Assembly: GCA_037176725.1 (NCBI GenBank)
Contig: JAZBRS010000014.1
Span: forward strand, 80,272,501 to 80,336,500
Length of the DNA: 64,000 nt
Origin: Posidonia oceanica
Taxonomy: Eukaryota; Streptophyta; Magnoliopsida; Alismatales; Posidoniaceae
Direction of reading: 5' to 3'
Positions 9,575 through 21,700 of this stretch are shown piece by piece; position 1 is the first letter of the stretch, and every line of letters starts with the position of its first letter. Under the pieces are notes generated by a model that was given only the letters and a program-made list of their open reading frames with translations, was not told where the DNA came from and ran no database searches. The position numbers were made by a program, and so were the translations under genes.

Positions 9575-10999
9575 TGCACAGATCGCAGAGGTACAGGCTG
9601 AGAGCTGCAGAGCTTGAAGGTACCTGCTATCAATAAACAGTCAGTTCTCGCAGGCATATAGTCTTTGATAGAAAGCAGAATCTGAGGCTGATAAAGTAGT
9701 TCCATATGCATCAGCAGTCAATAACAGAACATAGCAGTTAAGCACAGATAAGCAACAGGAAATCTGCAGTGGTCTTGAGAATGCGAGGGCGAGGGCCGGC
9801 AGGAGGTCTGGACCAGCGCAACTCGAGCATCGTCAGTGCACTCTGCTGGGGAGAAGTACTGTCTCAGGGTCGAAGTGAGTTGCAGAGCGGAACGATCGAC
9901 GAGAAAGAAGGGGTAATTGAAGATGCATGTGTGCATGATGCAGGTTGGTATGCTTTTGAAATGATTGGTATGCTTGGGTGCCCTCAGCATACGGAGTGCT
10001 TTGGTGCCTGCTGCAAAGGAAAAGAATGGTCCCCGACTCACCGGGCCCTACTTAGACTCTTGGCTCGCTGGTGGCACTCCGGAACAGGTGTTGGCATTTG
10101 TATAGGTGGTGGTGTGGTGAGGACAGGCTTCTTGCCGAGCTCTCAGGACCTACACCTATTCTTTCAGCTCTTTTTTTTTTGATTTCTCCCTCATAGGTAT
10201 GCAGTCTTTCTCTGCCCCTAGCTAGGAGAGGGTAAGTGTTTGCTCTTGGAGGGAAGTGGTAGACCCTTTTTTTTAAAACTTAACACCCTTGGGTCTCTAG
10301 TGAGGTGCGGGGGATGATGGTGCCTGTACTTCCGGGTTGCTTTTTCTCCTTTCTTTCTCCTTTTTTTTTGTTTTTGTTCTATCTTCCCCTTTTTTGGTTT
10401 GTTTGATTTCTTTTTCTCTTCTTTTTTCTTTTTCAGGCTTGTTTGATCTCTTTTCTCTTTTTTTCAGGCTTTTGCTATCCCCATTTTGGTGGCAAAAGAA
10501 GGGTGTTTGAGTTGTGATGGATCTGGGCTTTGGGCCTGCTATGTGATGGGTAGAAGGAGCAGGGTTAGACTGCACACCCCTATATCTCTAGGGCTGGCTT
10601 CTGTCTTCGTCTTCTGTTCCCTGAATGGGCTCAAGCCTAGATGTCTACTCTTACTTTTTTCAGACTCACATCCTAACATTTTTTCTCCCTTAGAGGTGTA
10701 TGTCCTTATGAGATTAGGCATTTCGCCTGTCCTGATTGATGGTGGCTCCCTCACTAGCTGAGACATCCAAGTAGTGCCGAGTGAGGTAGGGCGGACTCTT
10801 TCCAGAGCAGGCAAGCACTTCTGGTTTTCATCACCGGGCCAAAGATGTAATGCATGATTTGAGAGGATGACGATAATGATCTGAAGAGAGTGGATGCAAG
10901 AGTAGGATAGATAGAAGATGCAAGTAAGACGAGAATGCAAAAGGTGAGAATGAAAGTGTGTAGGTGGGAGAGGGGCATCTGCAACGGGGCCGCCTTCGG
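9575..10999 (-). other. Spacer between integrase and DUF7745-like ORF (element B)
   Basis: This 1.4-kb stretch is collinear with 59416-60949 in element D. The plus strand is T-rich at 10150-10470 (A-rich in element sense). A CAG/GTACC site at about 9624, roughly 50 nt upstream of the ORF start, is shared with D (60902) and could be a splice acceptor. Apart from the Lys-rich frame listed separately, no coding region is supported. Confidence 0.5.
10297..10575 (-). CDS. Possible small Lys-rich ORF in the spacer of element B
   Basis: A 92-codon frame (MQSNPAPSTHH...) starts at the same place as a 149-codon frame in element D (59884-60333). The first 40 or so residues are conserved between the two, ending GDSKSLKK, after which both become Lys/Glu-rich because the DNA is A-rich. 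The conserved start is the only argument for coding; the DNA itself is also conserved there. No known domain is seen. It is more likely an A-rich linker than a gene. Confidence 0.2.
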   Translation of the reverse strand: MQSNPAPSTHHIAGPKPRSITTQTPFFCHQNGDSKSLKKREKRSNKPEKEKRREKEIKQTKKGEDRTKTKKKEKERRKSNPEVQAPSSPAPH

Positions 11000-13900
11000 C
11001 TACTGATAGTACTTCTTGAGATAGCAAAGGTTGACGGGCTCAGACTGCTCGACCCGGTCCATATCCTCAAGAGTTACAGCGCCTCCCGAGAAGATCTACT
11101 TGACCACAAAGGGGCCGCGCCAATTGGGTCGGAATTTCCCTCGACCGTCGGGCAAATGAATGGCGCGCAAGACAAGGTCCCCTGGCTGAAAGTTTCTGGG
11201 CTGGACCTTCTTCAAGAATGCTCTGGCCATCCGCCTTTGGTAGCAGTGAGCGGTGTGCATAGCTTGCAGTCTGTGCTCATCAATTAAATTCAGTTGGACG
11301 CAGCGGTCTTCGACCCATTCTGCCTCTTCCAACTCAGCTTCTCGTAGGATCTGCAGAGAGGGGATCTCTACTTCAACAGGTAACACCGCCTCCATACCGT
11401 ACACCAGAGAGTACGGGGTGGCTCCCGTTGAGGTCCGGATTGATGTCCTGTACGCCCAGAGCGCGTACAGGAGCTTGTCATGCCAATCCTTGTGGGTTTC
11501 TACCATCTTCTTCAGGATTTTAACAATGTTCTTGTTTGCAGACTCCACCGCTCCGTTCATCTGTGGCCGGTAGGGCGAGGATCTATGATGCTTGATTTTG
11601 AGACTCTGCAGGTATTCCTCGATCCTTTTGGCAATGAAGTTTGTGCCATTATCAGAGATGACAGAGTGCGGGACCCCATATCGGGCAACGATATTGTTCT
11701 TGATAAACTTTTCTGTTGCCACAGCGGTGACTGTCTTATAAGAGGCTGCTTCCACCCACTTGGTAAAATAATCGATTGCTACCAGAATGTAACGATGACC
11801 ATTTGAAGCGGCCGGGTGGACGGCACCAATGACATCGATCCCCCAGGTGGAGAAAGGCCATGGCGAAGACATGTTATGCAGCTGTTGTGGGGGGGGCCTT
11901 GATGAAGTTACCATGGATCTGGCAGTTGTGGCATTTACGCACAAACCAGCAGCAGTCTGCTTCCATGGTCTGCCAGAAATATCCTTGAAGCATGATTTTC
12001 TTGGCCAGGAGGACGCCGTTCATGTGCGGGCCACAGGTCCCTGCATGCACTTGAAGCATCAGTGTGTCAGCCTTCGATTTGTTTAGGCAGCGCAGTAGCA
12101 TCTGATTGTATGACCTTCTGTACAGCTGTCCAGCCCCCAACACATATTTTGATGCCAGACGCGCCAGAGTTCTCTTGTCTGCTGCCGCGGTACCAGGAGG
12201 AAGGCTGCCGGACTCCAGGAAAGATTTTATATCTCGATACCAGGACTGTTCCTCTGCTGGATCCGCCTCTTCTATGTTCAGGCAATATGCAGGCTGCTCA
12301 ATGCGAGCAACAGATACATCCACTGTGCTGTCTTCAGATATAGTGAGCCAGGATGCCAAAGTTGCTAGTGCGTCTGCGTATGCATTCTTTGCTCTGTTCA
12401 AGTATGTGAAGCAGATGCTCTCAAATTCTTCCATCAGCCTCAACAGGTGTTCGTGATACGGCACAAGTTTGGGATCTTTTGTCCTCCAGTCGCCGTTCAC
12501 TTGAGAGATTACTAGCATGGCATCACCGTGCACATGCAGCCTCCGCGCCTTGTACTCGAGGGCGACCTTCAACCCTAGGATGCACGCTTCATATTCGGCT
12601 TCATTGTTTGTGCAGGTGAAAGTCAGCTTCCTCGCGAAGGGAATCATCTGTCCCTGGGGCGTGGTCAGCACTGCGCCTATGCCTCGGCCCTTTTTGTTGA
12701 CAGCGCCATCAAAGTAAAGCTGCCATTCCCCTTGTTTTTCAGGATTTTTCTGCTCAGAGCCCTCCATTGCGAAGAGGATGTCCTCATCGGGGAACTGCGT
12801 CTGGAGGGGTTGGTATTCAGGCAGAGGAAGATCAGCAAGATGGTCTGCCATGGCCTGACCCTTCATGGACTTCTGTGTGACAAAGGTGATGTCGTACTGA
12901 GACAATAACACCTGCCACTTAGCACATCTGCCTACCATGGCCGGCTTTTGAAAGAGGAACTTGATAGGATCATGCCGGCATAAGAGCTGAACTGGGTATG
13001 CCATCATGTAGTGCCTTAGTTTCTGTGCAGCCCAGACAAGGGACAAGTAGGTCTTCTCTAGTGTACTGTACCTGGCTTCGCATTCATTAAATTTCTTGCT
13101 CAGGTAGTAGATGGCGCGCTCCTTTCTACCAGATTCATCATGTTGGCCCAAGACGGCGCCCATGGAATGCTGCGTGGTAGAAAGGTAGAGAAGCAAAGGT
13201 CTCCCTGGTGTAGGGGGAACCAAGACAGGAGGCTTGATCAACAGCTGCTTGATCTTGGCAAATGCAGCCTGACATTCTTCGCTCCAGTCAATTTGCGCAT
13301 TCTTCCTCAGGAGCTTGAATATGGGTTCGCAGATGAGCGTAAGCTGTGTAATGAAGCGGCTAATATACTGTAAACGCCCAAGCAGAATCCTGACCTCCTT
13401 TTCAGTTCTGGGGGGTGGCATGTCCATGATGGCTTTTGCTTTCATCGGGTCCACCTCAATCCCCCTTTGGCTAACAATGTAGCCGAGCAGCTTGCCAGAA
13501 GACACCCCGAATATGCACTTCTTGGGATTCAGGCGCAATTTGTATTTCCGTAGACGGTCAAAGAGCTTTTTTAGACAGGCAAGGTGGTCTTCAGGCTCTC
13601 CGATTTTGGCAATCATGTCGTCTACGTAGACCTCTACTTCTTGATGCATGAGGTCGTGGAACAGTGCAGTCATGGCCCTTTGATAGGTCGCACCAGCATT
13701 CTTCAGACCGAACGGCATGACTTGGTAGCAGAAGACTCCCCAAGGGGTGATGAATGAAGTCTTTTCCATGTCTTCTTCTGCCATTTTGATTTGATTGTAT
13801 CCAGAAAAGCCGTCCATGAAGGAGAGCATCTTGTGGCCCGCTGTATTATCGACTAGGACGTCAATGTGGGGCAGGGGGAAGTCGTCCTTGGGACTCGCCT

Positions 13901-16900
13901 TGTTCAGGTCCCTGTAGTCGATGCAGATCCGGATTCGGCCATCTTTCTTGGGCATAGGTACAATATTTGCCAGCCACTCAGGATAAAGAATGACCTTCAG
14001 AAAGTTGACTCTGAGCTGCTTCATTATCTCTTCTTTGATCATGAGCAGCCACTGCGGTCGCCATCTTCTCAGCTTTTGCTTCACTGGCTTGGCGTCCGGG
14101 TTTAAGGGCAGATTGTGCACCACTACCTCTATGTCAAGGCCGACCATATCCTCGTAACTCCAGGCGAAGACATCCGCATATTCTTTCAAGAATGCGATGA
14201 ACTCTGCTCGAGCCTAGGAGGACAGCTGAGCACTGATACGAACTTCTCTAACTTCCTCAGCTGTGCCGATGTTGACAACCTCTGTTTCTTCTTCAACGTG
14301 GAGGTTGGGGCCTTCTGGGTCGTCGTCATAGGGCCGGAACTCGGGCAGCGGTTCGTCAATCTCATCCATGCCCGTATCGTCCTCCTCTCCATAAGCAATA
14401 AGTTCTGAGAGGATCTCTTTCTCAAAAGAAGGACTTATGAAGTCGAAAGAGTGCATGTGTTCCGCTGCTTGGCCCTGGTGACGCTTCAGGATGGTTACGC
14501 TCACTCGAGTATTCTTGTACCCTCGGTGCGCGACCTCCGTCCCAGCAACTCCTTCTGCTGTTTGCTCTGGCCTTGCTGATTCTGCTGTTGAGACTGCTGG
14601 TGACCCTACTGCTGAGGCTGCTAACAACTCTGTTACTGATTCTGCTTTCTGCTCTGTTGCTGCTGCCGCTTGGACTGCTAGTGCTCCCTCCTCTGAGTCT
14701 TCTACTGTGCTTAGGGAGGGTATGCTGGACTGGCGGCTGGTTTGGGCACTGCCGCTCGCTATGCTGCTCCGGTGAGGCATGTGTTGCACGAACCACCTAG
14801 ACCCGCCTTCCGATTGGAGAGTGATGAGCTCATCTGGTCTAGGGGAGTCCGGTGCTGCCGAGCCTTCTTCTAGGACCATGATAGAGGCACGGTCTTCTTG
14901 CAGAGGAGGGTCCGTAACCACGGCTTTCCCTTTCCTTTCTGCGGCTCGATGCTCTGCCAGGTCTTCTGCTATCGACTTGATTTGTTCTTGATAAAGTAGC
15001 TCTAAGTCGAACATCCACGAATCGACCTGGGCTTCTATCGCCACTCCTTCTTCCTCGTCCAAGGGGGAGTCGACGTAGTAGGCGCCGGGGGCCTGCGGCA
15101 CTGGCCTGGCTGCAAGACGGATCGCTGCCCTTGGAGTCTGCATGATCTGGTTCACGGGCACGTCCGATGGTGGCAACTCTGATGCAGGAGACCCAAATAG
15201 ACAGGGCAGCGATGCCACAGATGAATAAGCTGCCAGGGTCACTGTTGCGGGTGAAGAGTAAGCAGAGACGCTCTTCTGAGGGCTCAAGGGCCCGGAGAGT
15301 GTAGTGCTCAGTTGGCCTTTTGTATCGGGCCGTAACTGAGAGAGTGCAGCCTCTGACGCCATGGGGTCTTGCCATGAGAGCTGCTGCTGGTTGTCAGGAG
15401 GATGCGAAGCGGACTGCGCCGGCTGCATTCCTGGAGATGTGGCTGCTGAAGCGAGCTGAGCCGCGCTGCTGACTGAGTTGATTAACTGCCCCTCCAGAGA
15501 GAGGGACAGTGGCACCGATGTAACTGTGACCGCTGGTAGCATGCTTGGTTCTGCCAGAAGGAGTGTCTCTGACTCCTGCACTGCTGCTGCCTGTTCTTGA
15601 GATGCAGATGTGGCTGCAAAAGAGTGGGAACTTGCTAGTTCTGCCACAGGGCCTACTGAGCTGCCTGCCGTATCTGCCAGAGGGAGAGCTGAATAAACTG
15701 ACTGTGTGGCCTCTGTTCTGATTACTGTTTCTGCTGTACCGGTTGGGACTGCCTCTGTTGTGCCAGACTGCTCCTCATCCGAGTAGTAGTCCTCAACACA
15801 CACCCAATCCTCTGTCGGTGCCGTGTCTTGATCGTTGGTAGATCCCAGAATTCCTGCACTGGTAAAGTTAGTGAGGTCTCTGGGAATGGCTGGTTCATGG
15901 TCCTTGAGCTGGAAGCAGTGATCTTCGCTGAGCTTTGGTTTGTAGCCGAGGCCTTCAGATTTCCTCCGCTCCACTGCTACGATCAGCTCTGCGATCCCCT
16001 GGCCGTGACGCCCGAGCGGCGTACCTTTACGTAACCCCACCTGTGACATACATTCTTGACCATTCGAAAGGGGTTGCTGTGAACGGCCAAGGAGTTGACA
16101 CGTTCAAGATCAGGAATGAAGTTAACCGGCTCGCACCGATTAACGCGATATAGAGCTTCAGAAGTCTCGGGGTCAAACGGGATAGCTTGTGAAGACACGG
16201 GGGAGACTGCCTCGATCCGCTCCTTCTCAAAGTTCTCCGCCATGACGACAATGACATCATCGCCACGACGGTACTTTATCATCCGATGGAGGGTCGAGGG
16301 AAGGACCTGATGCTTGTGGAGCCAAGGGCGCCCAAGCAGAAGATTGAAATTCGGCTTCAAGTCGACGACATAGAATTCTACATCGAAGACGACTGAGCCG
16401 ATGGCAAGGGGAATAATCAGCATCCCTAGAGCGTCATGGTGAGTGTTGTCAAAGGCTGTCATTCCCTTCACGGCTGGCGTGATGTCCTCGGCTTTGAATC
16501 CGAGCTTGGTTGCTGTACGCAAGGGGCAGACGTTAAGGCCTGACCCATTATCAACCAGTGTTAGGGGAATGCGAAAGCTTTTGAACTGAACCGTGACGAA
16601 CAGGGGTTGGTTATGATTAATCCCCGCCGGAGGCAGCTCATTACTTGTAAAAGAGATGACCTGGGGCTCCGCAATCAACCCTACCATGCTCTCCAAGGCT
16701 GAAGGCTCAATAGATTGGGACACACGGGCAGCCTGGAACACGCGAAGAAAAGCCTCGCGGTGTTCGACAGAGGTGTGGATTAGGTCCCAAATGGAAATGT
16801 CGGCTTTGACCTTCTTAAGTTGGGAGGTTATGTCTGCCTTGGGTTGATTCTTTTTGGCAACAGGAGGGGTTGTTCTAGCAAGCTCTAAGGGGGTAGTGGC

Positions 16901-18251
16901 AGGAAGCTGGGCCGCTACAGGTTGGGCAGGGATTTGGCTTGCCATGGGTTGACTTGGGGTTGGATGTGCTACGGGTTGGTTGGATGGTGGGGGCATAACA
17001 GGTTTGGGGTGATTTGGCCTAATTGCCGGTGTTGGGGGCCTGTAAACCCTCCCCGATCGCGTTACTTCCGCACACATTTCTGTGGCGTAGCTGTAAGGGA
17101 CGCGATGGGTGTCCAGGGTTAAGTCAATAACCACCGGAGCACGTGCTGCGAGCACAGGAGGGGTTACAGGGGGACCTACTAGGTATTGAGGTCTTCCTAC
17201 AGGGTATGGTTGTTGGGGTGGGAAGGCTGGGGCAGGTTGAGTTCTATCTAGAAGGTGTACAGGAGATTCTAGCTGAGGTCGCCCTAAGAGGTGGACAGGG
17301 GATCTAGGCTGGGCCCTAGCTAGGAGGTGTACAGGGGATTGAGCTTGAGGAAGCACAGCGGGGGGCGCGAAGGGGCGCTCCGGCCTGGCACGCGGTCGGA
17401 TCGTGTGAACTCCCGACTCGGAGCCGGCAACTGCTGCAAGATAAAGATTTACAGGGAAAGGCTCAGAAATATCAGAGATGAGATCAGAAGGGTCTACCAC
17501 AGAGGTAGCAGGCCCAGAAGGAAAGACAGAATGGATGCCTGAGGTTCCAGCCCCTGCCGAATAAGTGTGCTCCGGTAGGGGTTGGTGGATGATGCCAGAA
17601 TGAGGGGGAACAGCTGAATGTGCAGATGCATGTGTGTGTGCTTGAGTGGATGCCTCGTGCGTGTCGATCACAATCGTTCCCGATTCGATCAGATCCTGAA
17701 TTACGTTCCGCAGGGAGTAGCAATTGTCCGTCGAATGCCCGACGCTTCGATGGAAATTGCAGAAGAGGTCCGGCCTAAACCAATGCGGCAGAGGACTTGG
17801 CGGCGGACGAACCTCCGGGAACTTCAGGAGCGATGCAACCTTTGGCAAGATGACCGTGAGCGGTTCCACCAGTGGGGTGAATCCTCGCTTCTCAGTGAGT
17901 GGCCTTCTTTGCCTCTGGTATGAGCCTTGTTGAACCGGTGCGGCAGGATAGACCGGTCTAGCGGTGGTAGTGATGTGTGGTGTGGGTGGATTCCTAGGTG
18001 CAGGAGCGTACACCGTCTGAGCTGGGGCAGGCTGGGATGGCAAGCGAACAGGCACAGCAGGGGAGTCGACGAATGCAACAGCGGTTTTCGGCGAATCCTT
18101 CCTCTTCAGGCGGTTGTTGCTGCTGCTGCTGTTGTTGTTGGAGGCGCTGCTGTTGGCACTGTTACTGCTAATCGCGGCTTGCTTAGCGAACGCAGAGAGA
18201 GCTGGGAAGTTGCCACTCCGCAAAGAACTCTCCACGCGCGCTCCAGCTCTG
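11000..18251 (-). pseudogene. gag(C-terminal)-pro-RT-RNaseH-integrase polyprotein of element B, disrupted
   Basis: Read on the minus strand: gag tail with the C-x2-H-x4-H-x4-C knuckle (about 17750), aspartic protease with DNGS (about 16527-16560), a long Ser/Ala/Gln-rich linker (about 14550-15830), reverse transcriptase with YVDD (about 13612-13628), a Tat-type first RNase H lacking its Asp, a second RNase H (YFDGA, NNEAEYEA, GDAMLV, NAYADAL), and integrase with H2C2 finger, D-D-E core and a GPF-like C terminus. Damage relative to D: 1-bp deletion at about 16024, TAG at 14214-14216, 1-bp insertion in a run of eight G at 11889-11896, TAG at 11096-11098. Both TAGs stand where D has CAG. The true end is the stop at 11000. 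The capsid part is deleted at the 18250 junction, so the product could not assemble particles. Confidence 0.85.
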
Positions 18252-18254
18252 CAA
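18246..18254 (-). other. Deletion junction joining leader to gag tail in element B
   Basis: On the minus strand the leader runs ...CGCACATTGCA and then continues as GAGCTGGAGCGCGC, which in element D is a gag codon stretch at about 52187. Element A keeps the leader beyond this point. The missing part corresponds to about 49667-52187 of D (2.5 kb) and contains the rest of the leader, the gag start and the capsid domain. The two parents share CA at the breakpoint, consistent with end joining or template switching at microhomology. Confidence 0.75.
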
Positions 18255-18697
18255 TGTGCGAGAATAAAGCAGTAAAAAGCAAGTAAGGCAAGGAAAGTAA
18301 AGACAAGTAAGCTGTAAAGGAAGTAAGAGCATAAGCAAGACAATAAGTAAATAAACAAGCATAGAAGCAAAGCCAAGCAAAAGGGAGCGCAAACTGAAGC
18401 GAAAGAGGTGCGAAACCCAAGCAGAGTAGCCACGAGGCGACTCGCTAGGAGTTTGCACAGAAAAGTGAGCAAAACAGGCGAAGAAGGCACACAAGGCAGA
18501 CAAAGCTGCAAAACAGGCGAGCGAAAAAGCCGAGAACGAAAGCCGGAGTCTGGCATCCCCAGCAGAGTCGCCACTGTGCGACTCGTTGGGAGCCGACACA
18601 GGCAGACAAGCAAATAGACAAGGCAGACAAAGGCACAAAGGCAAACAAAGACGCAAAGCAAGCGAGCGAAAACAAAGGCGAAAGCCGGAGTCTGAAC
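18255..18697 (-). other. Truncated leader of element B
   Basis: This 443-bp leader remnant is nearly identical to 1563-2002 of element A. It reads open through the junction into gag in one frame, which produces a long fusion frame beginning inside the LTR. That N-terminal part is not a real protein because the same leader in A and D has no conserved coding. Confidence 0.65.
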
Positions 18698-18715
18698 TCC
18701 CCAGCGGAGTCGCCA
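18698..18715 (-). other. Primer-binding site, element B
   Basis: The minus strand reads TGGCGACTCCGCTGGGGA, one base after the LTR terminus at 18717. It is identical to the site at 2003-2020. Confidence 0.8.
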
Positions 18716-18716
18716 C

Positions 18717-21700
18717 TGTAGTAATCCCAATCGATCCGGCCTGTCAAAATGGGGTGTCAACACTACTGCAGGACCTGGATGCAATAACTGAAAACAGAAG
18801 GACTAAAGCATAAATATTTACAACTAAACAGCACAGTAAAAGGACTGGAATGTAAATAAAGAAAAACAGAAACATTTAATGCAATTTAGCATGATTTTAA
18901 TTCAAAAATGCAGCAGATTAAATGAAATAAGGACTGAAACGCAAAATAATGAAAACTTAGACCAAACATGCAATATTTACTAGCAAACCATACAAACGGA
19001 AAAATAAATGAATAGTTAACGGCCGACGGCCGTGGGCACTGTAGCAGCAAGCTGCCAGCGCCCACGAACGCCGGCACAGGGGTGCTGGGGACGTGCTGTC
19101 CGGCAGGGGAGGTGCTCCCGGTGCTGACGGAGATCGGGCAGCGATCGGCGGAGGACGACGCGGCCTGGAACGGACTGGAACGGTCGTCGGAGCATTGCAG
19201 AGCTTCAGGAGCTTCGTCTCGGTGATCGACGCAGCGACGCTGCGTTCTGAGGGCCGGAGAAGCTTCCTGAGGTTCGTGCGGTCCTGCGGCAACCTCCAGA
19301 GTCGCGTTCCGCTGGCCGGAGCGACGCGACGATCGGAGAACTGCGCCGGAGAAGATGACCTGACCGGAGAGTGGCATCGGAGCAGGAGGGCCGGAATCCT
19401 ACTTCTAAGGGGCGGAAAGGCAGCACGGGAAGAAAAGAAGACTAAAGGAGCAGAGAATCACTGGCTCCGCGTCTGAGTCGTCCTCCCGACGTCGGTGGTT
19501 CCAGAGGTTGCCGACGGAGGTCGTCCGGTCGCTGCGGTAGCTGTCGGCTGCTCGCGAGGGTTGGAGCTGCTTCAGAATGTTCTTCCGGTGCTTCTCAGAC
19601 GTCCGGACGCAAGCTTCGATGCTCGGGCGAAGATCTGGCAATTTTTGGGTTCAGGGATGTAGCCGGGGGCCGGGGGAGTTGTTTGCTGCTCTTTGGATTG
19701 GATGGGGCCTTCCGGAGGACTGCTGGAGGTTCGGAGAGTGATTCTGGATAGTTGGTTTGCTGTTCTGGAGGCTGTGGAGTGGATTCGGGAGATGGCCGGA
19801 TTTCTGGTCAGTGAGGAGGATAGGTGTTTGTGGTGGAGTACTTGGCCGATGGTGAGGAAGAGGGCTGAAGGTTAGGTGCTTCTGGAAGGTGGAGTTCGGG
19901 GGAATGTTGGGGAGGAGTTTGGGAAGAATCAGTGGACTGGGGTGAAGGGAATTCTGGAGTGGGTTGTGTTGGGTTTACAGGTGGACTGTCGGGTGATTTG
20001 GGGTGGATTCAGTGGTGGAATGGCAGTGAAGTGGTGAAGTGATAATGCAGGGTTGCTGGGTGAGTTTGGGGGAGCAATTGGGAGAGGTTCTGAGGCCGGG
20101 AAAGGTGTCGGGTTACTGGAAAAGAAAGAGGAGGATTTGCTGTGGAATTTCAGAGGGAAAAGGAGAAGGATTGGGTGTGGGAATGCTCTGGAATGGTGGC
20201 TTCTCTCCGGGATGCCAAGGACTCTCTCAGGTTCTCTCTTGCTGCTCTCTCTTCTCGAGGAATTGAAGGATGCAGAGGAGGAGAATGGTGGTTGGTTCAG
20301 GTGGGGAAAAAGCTCTGGAATTGCTCTCTGGTTCACTCCCTCTCTGCCGATGATGAAAGGCTCTCTGAAGGAGGAAGAAGGAGGTCGGGTTTTGTTCGAG
20401 CAGGAGCACTCGAACGCCATGGCAGGAGGCTAGCTTGGGAAGGTAAGTTTGCAGGAGATTGGCGGCAATGGCAAGAAGTTGGCAGCTATGGCAAAGAGGA
20501 GTAGGCCGGCGAGAGGCGTGGGCTAGGGGGCTGCAAACGCCGAAAGGTGAAGCGAAGGCAGAGGAAGGGCTACAACGGGCGGCCGGCTGTGAGAGGGTGT
20601 AGGCTGCAGAGGAAGAGTACCGAGATTGGCAGACGGTTGCAGAAGGTCGAAGAGGGGGTACTGTGCGGAGGGAAGGAGGAAGAAGAAGACGGTGACCGTG
20701 GGCCGGGCCGCGGGTTTGAAAAAAAAGGAAAAAAAAGAAGGGAAACGGGCTGACGGGCCCAACAGAGAGAAAAAGGAAAAAGGATAAGAGGAGGAAGAGA
20801 AATGGAGGAGAAGAAAGGGAAGAAATAAATTAGGAAAAATAAAATAAAAATAAGCAAAATGTTAGTGTGATTGTGTTGTAGGTTAGGGTCTTGATTACAT
20901 TTTTTAATGACTGTTTTTAGGTTAATTAGTGTGGTTTAAATGGGTTTTGGGCTTGATTAGGGTTTTAGGGTTTCTTTTGTTTTTTAATTCATTTTCCACT
21001 TGATTAAGTGTTGTTAAGTCTTTTTTAAATTGTTCTTAAATTTGTGTTTCTCTTGTTAAGCATTCAGGGTATTAATTAGGATTTTTAGGATTTATTTTCG
21101 TATTAATTGGAATGGGTTTTGGGCTTTTAGTTTTAGTCTTTTAGGGTTTTCTTTTCTTAAGTCTTTTGAATTAGGTTCTTGATTTTTATTTGTTGATTTT
21201 TCTTGATGTTTTTTAATTGGGTTTCTCTGGTTTGATGGAGTGTCTTTAAGTCTTTTTAATGTGTTCTTCATTTTCTTTTTAATTAAGTCCTCAGGTTGTT
21301 TTTTCTCAGGTTTGCTAAGTTAGGCTTTTTTCTTTCATTAATTACTTATCTTAGTGTTTTAATTGTTTTACTTCTTTTTAGGGTTTGTTTTTTTTAATTC
21401 TTTTGAGAGGGTTTTCACTTTTGGTGGCTTTTGATTTTATTTCAGTTTTTTCTTTGATTTTACAGTATTTTCTTTTAGTTTGTTTTGCATTTTTTAGTTT
21501 GCATGCTTGATTCTCTTTTTAGCTTGATTTAATTAGGTTTAAGTTTTTTAATTGTTTGTTTAATGTTTTTAAATTGTTTTTCTTAGAGTTCTGATTTGTT
21601 TCTCTTATGTTTTGGAGTTTTACAGATTTTTAGGGCTTTTTGTGGATTTTAGCAAAAGAAAGAAAAGGAAAAGAGAAGGAGGAAGAAAATGGGAAAAGGG

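Noticed and set aside
15983..18784. A 933-codon single protein starting MHPGPAVVLT
   Set aside because: The first 180 or so codons come from LTR, PBS and leader; only the part below 18251 is gag-pro. The fusion results from the deletion junction.
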